Position numbers and translations under genes: made by a program. Positions 43,101-53,693 of a stretch of DNA of 64,000 nt are shown piece by piece. The stretch is taken from assembly GCF_949628265.1 (NCBI RefSeq), contig NC_088787.1:12762501-12826500 (forward strand). Direction: 5' to 3'. Under the pieces are notes generated by a model, which did no database searches, was not told where the DNA came from, and saw nothing but the letters and a program-made list of their open reading frames with translations. The first letter of the stretch is position 1. The number at the start of each line of letters is the position of its first letter. The stretch is from Cloeon dipterum (Eukaryota > Arthropoda > Insecta > Ephemeroptera > Baetidae).

Positions 43101-45777
43101 CGAAAAATTTCCATTGATACCAGACATTTGTCCCTAAATCCGCTGGAAAGGTGCGAAAACCAGCAAGTGGCGCCTCCCACCAGCCTGTTGAGCTATTTGA
43201 GCATTTTGAGTCACTAAATTAACCACCTTTTGCTATCTCCCATTGCTTCTTGACAGTTGACACACCTAAGAATTCCTTAACAATGCGAGCGGTTTATCTT
43301 AAAATTATAAACTCATTGAACTTTAAATTTGGGCAGTTAAACATAACTCTTGTCTTTAGGGGGATAAAGGTAATTTTAATTAAAAACTTTCTAATTCCAG
43401 GCCGTCGTTCAAGTACTTCACGTGGCACACGGCGCTGATCGGTCTGATCGGCACGCTGATCATGATGTTCATAATCAACCCTGTGTACGCGTCGTGTTCT
43501 CTGGCGCTTTGCCTGTTGCTGGTGGTGGCACTGCACCTGTTCTCACCGGCCAAAGCAGCCAACTGGGGCTCCATCTCGCAGGCGCTTATCTTCCACCAGG
43601 TGCGCAAGTACCTGCTACTGCTCGACTCGCGCAAGGCGCACGTCAAGTTCTGGCGGCCGCAGATGCTGCTTCTCGTGGGCAGTCCACGCTCCGCCTGTCC
43701 GCTCATCGACTTTGTGAATGATCTCAAGAAGTCTGGGCTCTATGTGCTCGGCCACGTCAAGATTGGCACTCTGGAGGAGTGCGAGAACGACACCGCCCTC
43801 GAGGAGACGCATCACTGGCTCAGCCTCATCGACCATCTCAAGGTACATGACATGAAGAAAAACGCAGTTAAAGGGAATTAAATGACTCTGGAAGTGGTTT
43901 AAGTTTAATTTTATTCATTTAATTTTGTTGTAGTTTAAACAAATTCTTTTGTTTGCCTACTTAAATTAAAATCTGCTTTCTCCCTGATGAAATTTTCCTG
44001 CCAATTTTTTCCCAATTTTTTGCCACCTGTCTAAAATCTTTTGAGCTATTTGATAAATTTCTTGCGAGTTGATCCGCTAATTTTTTGTATCTGAAAAACT
44101 AATCATTCTTAGAGGTTTGGAGAATGTTGTAAATTTTTAAAATCATAGACAACTTAATTATTATTCCCATTTAGGTGAAAGCGTTTGTTGAACTTACGAT
44201 GGCACGGTCAGTGCGTGAAGGAATGCGGCATTTGGTGCGCTTGTCTGGTCTTGGCGCTATGAAGCCCAACACGATCGTCTTGGGCTTCTATGATAGCAGT
44301 CAGCCTAGAGATTTCCTCGCCAGGTAATTTAAAAACTAAAATATTTTAATATAACTCCTTCATTAAAAATTACCAATTCTTTATTTTCAACTCTCAAAAC
44401 CGCTGCTTCCAAGCAAAAAAAAATCACTTTAAGAATTATTTCAATTTAACCGGGTTTCAGCGCCGATTCTTCGTACCAGAGTGAAGCGTTCAGGAACATT
44501 GCGTCTCACGGCGCGCCGCTGTTCAACATGCGCGGCAGCGAGGACAACCGCATGATTAGCCCGTCCGAATACGTGGGTATAATCTGTGACACGCTCAAGC
44601 TGCAGAAGAACGTGGCGCTGTGCAGGCATTTTCACTCGCTGGACAAGTCAAGCCTGGCCAGTAGCGCCTACCGCTACATTGACGTCTGGCCGATCAACTT
44701 CTTCAACCCCTCTGAGGTCGACCCCTTTGACGCCAGCAGCCTCTTCATGCTCCAGCTTGCCTGCATCATCAACATGGTAAGTTGTGCCACGTATTTTTGG
44801 CTGATCGTTCGCTCCACCCACAATTGTACTGTTTATGTTCACTCGTCAGTCAGTGAATCAATTATTGGTTGCTGTGTATCTCTCACGTTTGTTACGTTTT
44901 ATGCCAAATTAAGGAACACAAATAAAAAATTCTGATTTGTTTAAATTTTTCCAGACACCGAGCTGGAAGAAACTGAAGCTACGAGTGATGATGTGCTCTC
45001 CACGGGACAGCATGGCCTCTGGTGGGAATTTTTACATATTTTAAAATTTAAAAAGTTTCATTTTGGAGAATTTTCAGACTTAGTAGATGAGCTTTTTGTA
45101 ATTTTTAGCAGAGCCAACCGTAAGATTTGCGTCCAGTAGTTAAATTTAATGCTGTTTTCTTTCAGGATCTCAGGTTGAGGAGGTGCAGATCGAGCCCGAC
45201 CTGAACCAGATGGAAAGGAAGATGCAGTATCAGCTGCAGCAGCTTCGCATCACCGCCCAGCTGCACAAGGTGTCTTGGGAGATCCCCAGCGAGGCCCAGC
45301 AAGGTCCAACGCCGCTCCCCACTGTTCAGCATATGCAGGGGTAATTTCACCGTCCAACTTCATCAATTTTTATCTCATACCTAAGCTATAATATTTATAA
45401 TTAATTGAGATTCTACATCATACCAAATTTAATAATTTAAGAATGATAACCTTTTTATCTTCAGTATTTTTTAGTTTGGTAAGGAACTATTTGAGGTATG
45501 AGCAAAAGCCTAGTTCAGCTAGTTAAATAAACGGCAGGAGTTTGTTTATCTCACTCTTGACCTTTTTGCTCTCTGCCACAGGATTAACCACCTGATTCGG
45601 CAGCGTTCGGACAACAGCGCGGCCATCTTCGTTTACCTGCCGAGTCCCCCAGAGTTAGTACATGGCGAGAGCGCGGACGCAGAGGCTTATCTGAACCTGC
45701 TGACTGAACTGACGCAGGGCTTGCCGCCAACCGTGCTGGTGCGTGGCGTCAGCGCCGTCATCTCTACCACCATTTGA
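40136..45777 (+). CDS. SLC12A9 cation-chloride cotransporter family member
   Basis: Fourteen exons: 40136-40358, 40517-40651, 40879-41013, 41066-41271, 41338-41542, 41600-41745, 41837-41960, 42014-42221, 43401-43842, 44175-44323, 44461-44776, 44955-45021, 45166-45340 and 45582-45777. These give 908 aa, near the usual 914. The short N-terminus leads into [20 protein letters not shown]. Twelve predicted membrane spans follow, with the SLC12 motifs [40 protein letters not shown] and [20 protein letters not shown]. The long cytosolic C-terminus has [15 protein letters not shown] and [20 protein letters not shown]. The arrangement is that of SLC12A9 (CIP1) and not of the NKCC or KCC branches. SLC12A9 is a poorly understood transporter-like protein. 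All intron phases agree. Intron 8 (1.2 kb) holds a dispersed repeat. Confidence 0.95.
43005..43300. repeat. Dispersed repeat, copy 2
   Basis: Partner of 2665-3025, inserted in intron 8 of SLC12A9, in the same orientation as the host gene. Lacks about 50 bp present in copy 1. Confidence 0.8.
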
Positions 45778-46338
45778 CCAGAGCCTACGTTCGAAAGCAT
45801 TTCCAGTGTGTAGACCTGACCTGAACAAATCGGCAATCGTTTTATTCTGTGAGAAAATTCATGAAAATTTTTATGGCAAGACTCTCTGTGAAGATCAACG
45901 TCTCTTTTATGAGTTTCCAAATTGTTGTGCACCTCTTGGATGTTGAAGCGCAGGATTCGAATTTGTGTACCACATTTCCAAAGCATAAAAAGACTATGTC
46001 TATCGGTCGGCTGTGTTTTGTTCACTTTGAGACGCTTCACCGACCGATGCATCTCCAATTTTTCCAGACCATGAGCTTTAATACGAATAATATGTGTATT
46101 TTAGAGTGATACTATAACTTATAATAATTATTACGTTTGTCTTCGGAAATTATAATTTATTGGAAATCCTGATGCAATACATATTATATAGATCATAAAT
46201 ATAAGTTAAAACACTTCTTTTGGCTTTTTCACTAAATTTTATCTCTTCCATTAATGCTATCACTGCGAAATGTGTATTTTTGTGTAGCCATAGTCAAACT
46301 CTCATATAATATACTGATTATAATGCAAGCTTTGCATC

Positions 46339-46344
46339 AATAAA
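46339..46344 (+). terminator. Poly(A) signal, SLC12A9
   Basis: AATAAA about 560 bp after the stop codon, at the end of an AT-rich 3' UTR-like stretch. Confidence 0.5.
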
Positions 46345-47160
46345 ATAACTATTTTTCAAAAATAAACTTCCATTTTTAATGCGTTTGCGTGCACGTTGCA
46401 ATGTGAGAATCTGAGCGATGTTTGGGGGTCGATTGCTAGCGGAATTTACTCGTGTCTCAATTCGTTTTTATTTCTCCAAACAAGTCATATTTATTATTTT
46501 ACAAATATTTAAAGTCAAGAAAGCAGCGTGTATTTCAATGACGGATCCATTAGGATTTGGAAGCTTTCCGACTCGCCCATTAGCATTGGATGGTATAGGG
46601 ACAGGGACGCCGGGACGCGTAGTTCTATAGAGTGGTTCATGACACCGCAAGTTATTTAAAAAAAATCGAGAAACATTGCTCAAAAGAATCGGGTGAAGAT
46701 TAAATTTACCATGGAAAACGACTATTATTGTTGATGAAATCAGAACAAAATTAACGTTTTTATAGTAAATCAAACACTCATTATTTTTTAATGTTACACG
46801 GACCGATTCTATAATGAAAGATTAGCGTACAAGAGATTTCCATTTCCGCGCGCATCTGCAGCGAAAGGGCCGAAAGGATACTGCGCGGCGGCGGCGTTGC
46901 AACTCTGGCCGAAGTTTGCTGCCCTGACCTGACACTATAACCGCGTGCTGTCCTACGATCTGGCAACGCCAGCCCGCTGTGCAATGTGATCAACCAGGCC
47001 CTCATCCAACGCGGGCTGTTAGTGGTTGGCTTTGTTAGTACCTTTCATTTTAAGAGAATTTTGCATGTGTAAACTCTGATTGAAAATAATTTCAATTCGA
47101 AGACATTCACTGAAATTCAACGCTGGAGAAAGCTATCAACGCATAATTATATATATTATA
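46345..47160. other. Intergenic stretch without recognised gene
   Basis: A GC-richer patch at 46840-47030 gives only shadow frames. No splice structure or family match was seen. Confidence 0.4.
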
Positions 47161-47281
47161 GTCTTATTGGCTTCTCCCGCTTCTCCGAAGTCCCTTCCAC
47201 TTCCACTTCCTCCAAGCAGTGCCTGCTGTTAGCCAATGAGATGGCGGGATTGTGTCACGTGACTGCTCGAACTGCCCACTG
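47161..47281 (+). promoter_or_regulatory. Promoter-like block with CCAAT, YY1-like and E-box motifs
   Basis: Contains AGCCAATGAG (CCAAT box, about 47231), GATGGCGGG (YY1-like, about 47240) and the 10-bp palindrome GTCACGTGAC (47254-47263), which includes a CACGTG E-box. It lies immediately before a perfect hairpin and 0.5 kb upstream of a signal-peptide-like exon. A promoter is inferred. Confidence 0.4.
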
Positions 47282-47338
47282 TAAGGACGGTATAACTAGG
47301 ACTGGCGGTGTCCGCCAGTCCTAGTTATACCGTCCTTA
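47282..47338. repeat. Perfect 27-bp inverted repeat with 3-nt loop
   Basis: Arm 47282-47308 (TAAGGACGGTATAACTAGGA then CTGGCGG) is exactly complementary to 47312-47338, with loop TGT. No mismatches. See findings. Confidence 0.97.
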
Positions 47339-47784
47339 GCCCACTGCTTCACTGTTCTTGCTGGATATGAGCAGATGTCTCTACTGTCGTCTGCCCAAGC
47401 TGTAGCTTTCTTCCCAGACTAAAGAGGCACTTTTCGAATGCGAATTTCTCGGTTGTTTTATTTTACGCAGTCACGATTTCGACTTATTACATATATATGT
47501 ATGTTGTATATAGATATATCAACTCGTGCGCTTTCGTTTGACACCAATTGAGACGCTGATGGCTTCAGTAATGCGGACACGGAGTTGCAAACGAAAACTT
47601 ATTAAACACGGGAAAAGACAGGGACCGCGCAGGGCCAGGGCGAACGCAACGCGCGTCAGTCTGCTAATAATCCGCGCAACTCTGAACATAATAAGAACCC
47701 TACTCGAATTTGGCCAAGAGTACGTATGATGTATGTATGTAGATTAGATTGAGAGAATAATACGTGACGGCCCGGGTGCCATAG

Positions 47785-47941
47785 ATGGCCCCGGCAGAGT
47801 CAGTATGTGACCGTCTGCTCGGCGTGCTGCTGCTGCTGTCAGTCGCAGCTTGCGTTGTGTTTGTTCGGGTGGGCTGTGCGTCGAGTGTCCCGTATTTTAG
47901 TGCGACCCCGACCACCCTGAGCTCCTTCCTCGTCCAGCCCG
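47785..47941 (+). CDS. Candidate first exon with signal-peptide-like sequence
   Basis: ATG at 47785 opens MAPAESVCDRLLGVLLLLSV followed by AACVVFVRVGC, a hydrophobic segment resembling a signal peptide or anchor. The frame reaches CCCG|GTAAAC at 47942, leaving in phase 1 with a split glycine codon. No matching downstream exon was identified, so the gene is unknown. It sits in a CpG-rich patch. Confidence 0.3.
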
Positions 47942-49264
47942 GTAAACAGAAATCAACCATTAATTCTGCGAGCATGCGTCCCCACGGCCCACTGCGTCCA
48001 TTTAGGCGTGAGGCGGCCCGCCGAGGGGGCCGTTTCCTCCCCCGCGGGGACACGCACGACTCAATCAGGAGATTGTCTCACGGCTGATTTATTAATCGGA
48101 TGATTTAGACTTCCGGCGCGCACTTCCAGCCGCGATTTCCGCCCGCTAAATGCGGTGAGCGCCGGCAATCGGGCGGTTACCACCTGTTGCACCGACTCCA
48201 TTCATCTCGCGAGCCGCATTTAGGCAAAAATAGCACTATTCTATTGTATACTTCAACCAGGGTGAAGCAGAAGGGTTAACTAATGGACAAATTACAGTTT
48301 CCGCCGGGTTAATCATCTCGCCACTTCAGATATTATGAAATATATGGGTGGCGAAAACTTAAGAAAAGTTTAATTTTACCATAATAGAAAAATGCAAATA
48401 ATGCCAAGATAATTTTTTAGCAAAACAGACATGTTTAAGGGAAATTCCTCGCGACTCATCCTATTTTATTACGGTACTGGTTCTAACTATTTTTCACATT
48501 TATTAAATTGAGAACCATAAATAATTTAAATAATTGTATATATATTTAAAATAGCTTTAGAAGTTTTAATACTATTTTAAGATAATTATGATAACAACTG
48601 AAATTCCCTATGAACAAATAAAAAAATCATTATTTCAAAATCATGACCTCTCCCCTCTTAAAGAACACAGCACTGTAATCTTCATTTCTTCATTCAAAAA
48701 GTGGTCAGGAGGAAGTATAATAAATAATAAAATACCATTATTATGAATGTTCTTACCGTGAGATGGCAGGGTTGATAAGTTAAACAGAGTTGTCACTGAT
48801 AAAAGCGGTGGAAAATAGTATCACGACGGACAAACAGTATTCTGCTTCAATTTTCATCTCCTTTTTTAATGCTATCAAAGAGAACTTTTAATTTCTAGCT
48901 ACAAAAAAATCAATTTTATTTTGTTGTCTTAAACCTTTTATAATTCTATAGATTTTCATTTAATAGCAAATAATTCTGATGTTTAATTTGAATTATTACA
49001 GATTTTTACGTATTTTAATGTTGTGTGTTTTCTAATAGTTCACATTATTTTAAATCAAAATAATTTATCAATATCATTTTCAGCCAATAAACAGATCCTA
49101 TATTGTATTTTTTACTTTGATTGAAGAGTTTTATGCAGAAAATTAAGCAAAAATGCAGGAAATTTTAAGTGTCACTAATTTTATTCAATTTACAAAAAAT
49201 TAATTATAGCTTTCGCATCTTTTTTTGAGTAAAATATTTCATTTTTCAGGTTTCAGGCTTCAAA
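47942..49264. other. Intronic or intergenic AT-rich stretch
   Basis: GC-rich until about 48230, then AT-rich with no coding signal. Confidence 0.4.
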
Positions 49265-49370
49265 ATGGGGAAGGTGGACGAGGCGCGAGCCACTTCAGCC
49301 ACAAGTCCACTGACAGACGCGAGCAAGATGCTGGAAGCGGCGCTGCAGCAGATGGATGGCATCATTTCAG
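49265..49370 (+). CDS. Liprin-beta N-terminal exon (partial gene)
   Basis: ATG at 49265 opens MGKVDEARATSATSPLTDAS and continues KMLEAALQQMDGIIS, ending in phase 1 at CAG|GTTAGC. The DAS-MLxAAL-QMDGII-G block is the conserved N-terminus of liprin-beta (PPFIBP1/2), a coiled-coil and SAM-domain scaffold partner of liprin-alpha at cell contacts and synapses. A TTTTTCAG acceptor lies just upstream (49242-49249), so a 5' UTR exon is likely. The expected next exon (SLRALHLVEDLR-like) is not visible by eye in the remaining 14.6 kb, so the rest of the gene is probably beyond the window. Confidence 0.7.
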
Positions 49371-50027
49371 GTTAGCCCTGGCCGAAATTAGCCTTTTAAC
49401 CATATTAAAATGCATGCCTTTAAGCCTTGAACGGCGAGAGTACCAATTAAATAAAAGCCGAGGTTGAAAGCACTTCTTACCAAATTAATAAACTCGCGGA
49501 TCTAAACAATTAAGAAGTATTAACCATACCGTCATAGATACATGTTTGTATTTTACCCAATTCGGATATCTTTGCTGACGAGGGATGATAAGACGACAAA
49601 GCTAGCGAATTTTGAGGGGACGAAATTCTCCAATAATATAATTATTAACGAGGTCACCGTAATTATCAGTATTTATTAAAATACATATTATCAAGCAACC
49701 GATGAATAGATTTTGAATTAGTAATGTTCAAATGAAAACATCATTTCTGTGTCATATTTTCCAAGAGAAAAATTAAAACGCACATCACATGATTATGAAA
49801 ATTTGCGGTGACAACTGAGAATCTTTGACTGTTTTTTGCGTGAATGCAATCGTGGGGAATGTATCGATGACGGAACCCGTCGGCGCGGTGTCCGATTTCC
49901 AGCGCCGCTCGTTCCCTTGCGAAACGACGACGGTCGTTGACACGGACTTTATCACCACCTGGCTGGCGCCCTGATTACGCATTCGTGCGTTCTTGGCCGC
50001 AGTCTCGGGACAAACGCCGGCCGGAAA

Positions 50028-50079
50028 ATGCCTCCCAGCATTCTAAGAAGCTTTCGCAGGAGCATCAAAAGCAAAAAAG
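50028..50079 (+). CDS. Candidate alternative first exon, basic peptide
   Basis: ATG at 50028 gives MPPSILRSFRRSIKSKK and ends at AAAG|GTAGGA in phase 1 with a split glycine codon, as the liprin-beta exon does. Preceded by a CpG-rich 5' UTR-like stretch (49840-50020). Assignment to the same gene is inference from phase and strand only. Confidence 0.35.
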
Positions 50080-50516
50080 GTAGGAGCTCCTAAACCGATC
50101 CGAAAATTAGATTTTGCCAAAATATGAGCAACAGAATTTCACTCCAAATGCACTCCAAATATTGAAAACTTGAATTAGGCACGTGAAATTTTTCATTTAT
50201 TAATTAATTTGCATGTTAAACTTTAAAAAAATAATTAGGCAATTAACTGCACAAAATATCGAGTTCATAATTATGTTTCTTCTCATCATTTAAAAAGATA
50301 AATATTTTCGGCACGTTAAAGGGCCAAACTATAGCGCAGAACTTGGCGAATTTCGTAATTTAGAGGCAAAAGGGGCGACCCTTTGCGAAGGGTGCGTGCG
50401 CATGGGCGTGGAGGTTGCGGGGGCGGACCGTGGGGCCGGTGAGCGGCGAGGCAGTCGGCGGGCGAGGCTGCTTGGAGGCGGTCGCAGGCTGCGGCGTCGG
50501 GGGCGGCAACAGGTGC

Positions 50517-50616
50517 ATGTCTGCGTCTACTGCCGACAACAACAACGGCGGCGCCGACGTCGGCGCCGAGTGGATGGCCCGCTGGTGGTGTCTCGTCTGC
50601 CACAAGCACAAAAACG
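50517..50616 (+). CDS. Candidate alternative first exon, Trp/Cys-rich peptide
   Basis: ATG at 50517 gives MSASTADNNNGGADVGAEWM then ARWWCLVCHKHKN, ending at AACG|GTCAGT in phase 1. It lies at the end of a strongly GC-rich island (50380-50616). The C-x2-C-H-x-K-H ending is unusual. It could be an alternative liprin-beta start or an unrelated gene. Confidence 0.35.
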
Positions 50617-52452
50617 GTCAGTCTCTGGGCTTTGAAGTGGTCTGTTTTTTTTTTATTAAGTCTCGAAAATTTGGCCTAGTTTCATAGGATTTGTTAATTT
50701 TATTTATTTCGGCTGCATGAATGGGCTAGACAGTTTTCGGGAATTTAAATCCCTGGGTATTCAATCGCATTACGTCCAAGGTATAAATTGTTTTAGATGC
50801 ATCGGCATAAGGCAAGCGCGTTAATAAAATTTTAAAAAAGGCTTTAAAACTAACGAGACGATCGAGTTATTTTGAAATGAAAAGTATGAAAGTTTAAAAA
50901 TAAATTGGACTACAAATCTCATTTAATAGAACTCATTCAGATAAGATTCGCGCTTGTTAGTGGGTAGTGTAAATCAATAACAAAGTGACTTCATGTAAAT
51001 TAAAAAAAAAAATTGGGGCTGTGTCTGTGAGTAGCAGATATTCCATTTTCTCTCTACAATACTTCAGGGCATGGCAAAAAGCTAAGCTGAAAGAAAAACA
51101 GACGCAATCAAGTGACTTGAAAATACTTATAAAATATAAGAAAATTCAGAAATTTTCCAACCGTTTCGATGGATTTTTTCGATTTTAGAAGAATTTACCT
51201 AGACATACAAGACTGATGTATAATTTTTCGTGACTATAAATCGGTTGATTTATAAAATTTTTGCAGGCCAAAACGAAATAAAAAACAATTTGACTGTGCT
51301 GCCTTATTAATCATGTTCTCTGCATTTTAGGTAGATATTTTTTTTATCAAGTTTGAAATATATTTGAGTAAAAACAACTGCCTACGCTGGGAATGATATT
51401 AATTTTTATCAAATGATACAATTTTGAAACACACTGATTAATTAAAAACAATATTATCAATTTTTGATAGACGGCAATGAAGGCTGAAATGCGCAAGGTT
51501 GTCGCAATTAATTCATTTGAAATTAAATATAGATTCTTCGGTGTATGGCGAGCGGTTTGTTTTTCCTATTTCTACATCAACTAGTTGCTGCTGGCTACAG
51601 CCCTCATTCATGGGCTGCGATCATAAAGTTTGTTAGTAAATTGTAAAGGGCGTAATAATTCACCATGTTGCTTTAAAATAACTAATATTGATTTGAAATT
51701 TATTAACAAACTCTAATTTTAACTCATGATTCCTTCTATAGGGCTGTAACCAACAGCCGAACTAGTTGGGCAGAACATTTTCGTATAAATAAGGACAAAT
51801 TAAATAGCTGAAAATACACCGAGGTAGCTGCTTTTAATTTCAACTGAAAAACAATATCGTCATTGCGGCTACACTATTTGCACAGCTTTTTATATTACAT
51901 TGGTCGGAGTGAATGAATTAACATTTACAAAACTAAAAGTATGTCAACATTTTTGTTTGTTTGCCGATGGTTATGCACTTGAGTTAAACTCCTTCCAACT
52001 CCAAACATGTTAAATTGGAATAAAGTTGAAAGTAAACATATTTTGTTTAAAACATATATTATTGACTTAATCGACTGACTGTTAAATAAATAATGACTTT
52101 TCTAAGGTTGGTTTCATTTGACATATTGGACGATTTTTTATTTTAATTTAAAATTCTGGAAGATATAGGCAAAAAGGATGTATTCCTGAATTACTTCCAA
52201 AAAAATCATCAAGAATATTGTTTAAATCATTATTATGCTTATTTATTGCCTTCAATACATAAAGAACATTAAAAACCCAAGGAAATGTCAAGAAAGCTAG
52301 CAATAAAATGCAAAAAACGACGAATTACATTAGCTTATTTTCTTCAAATTATTAAAGCTGTAAATCACGTATTTTGTCATCTCAAAATTCAAAATTTTTC
52401 TTGTGTCTAACATTCTGCCGCCACATTGCGTGTTTCCAATTTGTCTCGAGTC
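50617..52452. other. AT-rich non-coding stretch
   Basis: 1.8 kb, strongly AT-rich; no gene seen. Confidence 0.5.
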
Positions 52453-52932
52453 CTAAGTTGATAGAGAATTCGCCAGGCGTGAAGACGTCTTATAATAGTG
52501 GTCGCTGTTAAAACGACCATGCTTCTCAACCTCCTCCTCCTCTTCGATCTTCTCCAATCTCGGTCTTTGATATAAATTTGTTTTCCTAGTTGGAAATCTG
52601 TGAGCATCCCTTGCGTGCTCCTTTAAAGAATTGCCAGGCACGCGATCTTGCTCCTCAACCTTTTCATCTTCCTCCTCGTAGATCGTCTCCAGCCTCGGTC
52701 TTTCATGAAAATTACTTGGTCTTCCAATTGGATGACTCTGCCAAGATGGTGGACGTCGGTGAACATCCCATGCGTGCTCCCTTAAAAACAACAAGGACAA
52801 ATAGGAATTGCAGTAAGTGCACTGCACCCAATCCAATTTCTTAAATTTCGCAGCAAGTCCATTAAAATATGATCTTTGTCCCTCTTGGAAAACTTCGATT
52901 CGATATTTTCTTCCAGGTGGACACCACTGCAT
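52453..52932 (-). pseudogene. Out-of-frame C2H2 zinc-finger region of the ZAD-like gene
   Basis: Open frame overlapping the 3' part of the 52782-53693 gene in another phase. It carries CTYCNSYLSLLFLREHAWDVH, a C-x2-C-x12-H-x4-H finger. A degenerate echo follows (NSLKEHARDAHRFP), and acidic repeats RPRLETIYEEEDEKVEE and RPRLEKIEEEEEVE. The in-frame upstream gene has a similar echo (DFLKEQCSGVHLEE), so both frames look like one ancestral coding region. Either a frameshift broke the gene or a 41-nt intron joins the frames (see findings). Confidence 0.5.
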
Positions 52933-53693
52933 TGCTCTTTCAAAAAATCAGCGGCAATCGTGGATTTGCATGCTGCGGTGTCCTTTTCCTCCTTCTCTTT
53001 TGACTCAGAGTTTAGATTTTCCGAAGATTTAAGTTCCAGTTCATCATTGTTGCATTTCACCAAATTTTCCTCGTCCTCTTTTACACAATCTTCCTTGTTG
53101 GATCTTGCACTCTTTGGTGTCGTAGATGCCCTCCAATTTTGGTTTCCTGGAATTCAAAATAAATCAGTATTGATGAAAATTGGTTATTGAAAATGACAGA
53201 AACGTATTATTTTCAAGACATCCTTCCTATTCAAATTCGTGTCAATAGGAAATAATATGAATTTGTTTCCACGTGATAGTTGAAAGGCTGTATTTAATGT
53301 CCTGTCAAGGATTATTGTTTTTATATTTTCAACAAATGAAATTTCAATAGTTTCAAAATAAATGTTATTTTCTTTTTAAAAAGAAAATGGTAAATTTAAT
53401 ACATATACCGAATGGCAAACGTAGCTCATCGCTTAAGTTCTCGGAAAATTCATGGAAGGTCGAGTTGAGTCTGAAACCAAATACACATTACCAATTTTCA
53501 TCTAAAGTGTTTTTCGTCTCTCTTACTTGGCCTTATCAATGCAAAGGTGGCAGAGGACGTCATCCTTTGCGACAATTTGGCTGTTGGCATCGTCAATGCT
53601 GTGGAGCTCGCTGTCATTCGCGACGAAAGACATGACATTAACTTTGGCTTCGTCCAAAGGGCGCCGGCACAATCGACATCTAATGATTTCCAT
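52782..53693 (-). CDS. ZAD-like zinc-binding protein
   Basis: Three exons: 53527-53693, 53409-53470 and 52782-53146, phases 2 and 1, giving 197 aa as read. The N-terminus MEIIRCRLCRRPLDEAKVNV has a C-x2-C pair and DDVLCHLCIDKAKLNSTFHE has the second. This is the two-CxxC pattern of ZAD domains that start many insect zinc-finger transcription factors, although the spacing is shorter than usual. The rest is charged (KSSENLNSESKEKEEKD). The frame ends soon after the finger-like DFLKEQCSGVH, where the true zinc finger continues in another phase. DNA-binding function is inferred and may be lost. Confidence 0.6.

Noticed and set aside
45687-46109. Frames overlapping the SLC12A9 stop and 3' UTR on both strands
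   Set aside because: Shadow and UTR frames without features.
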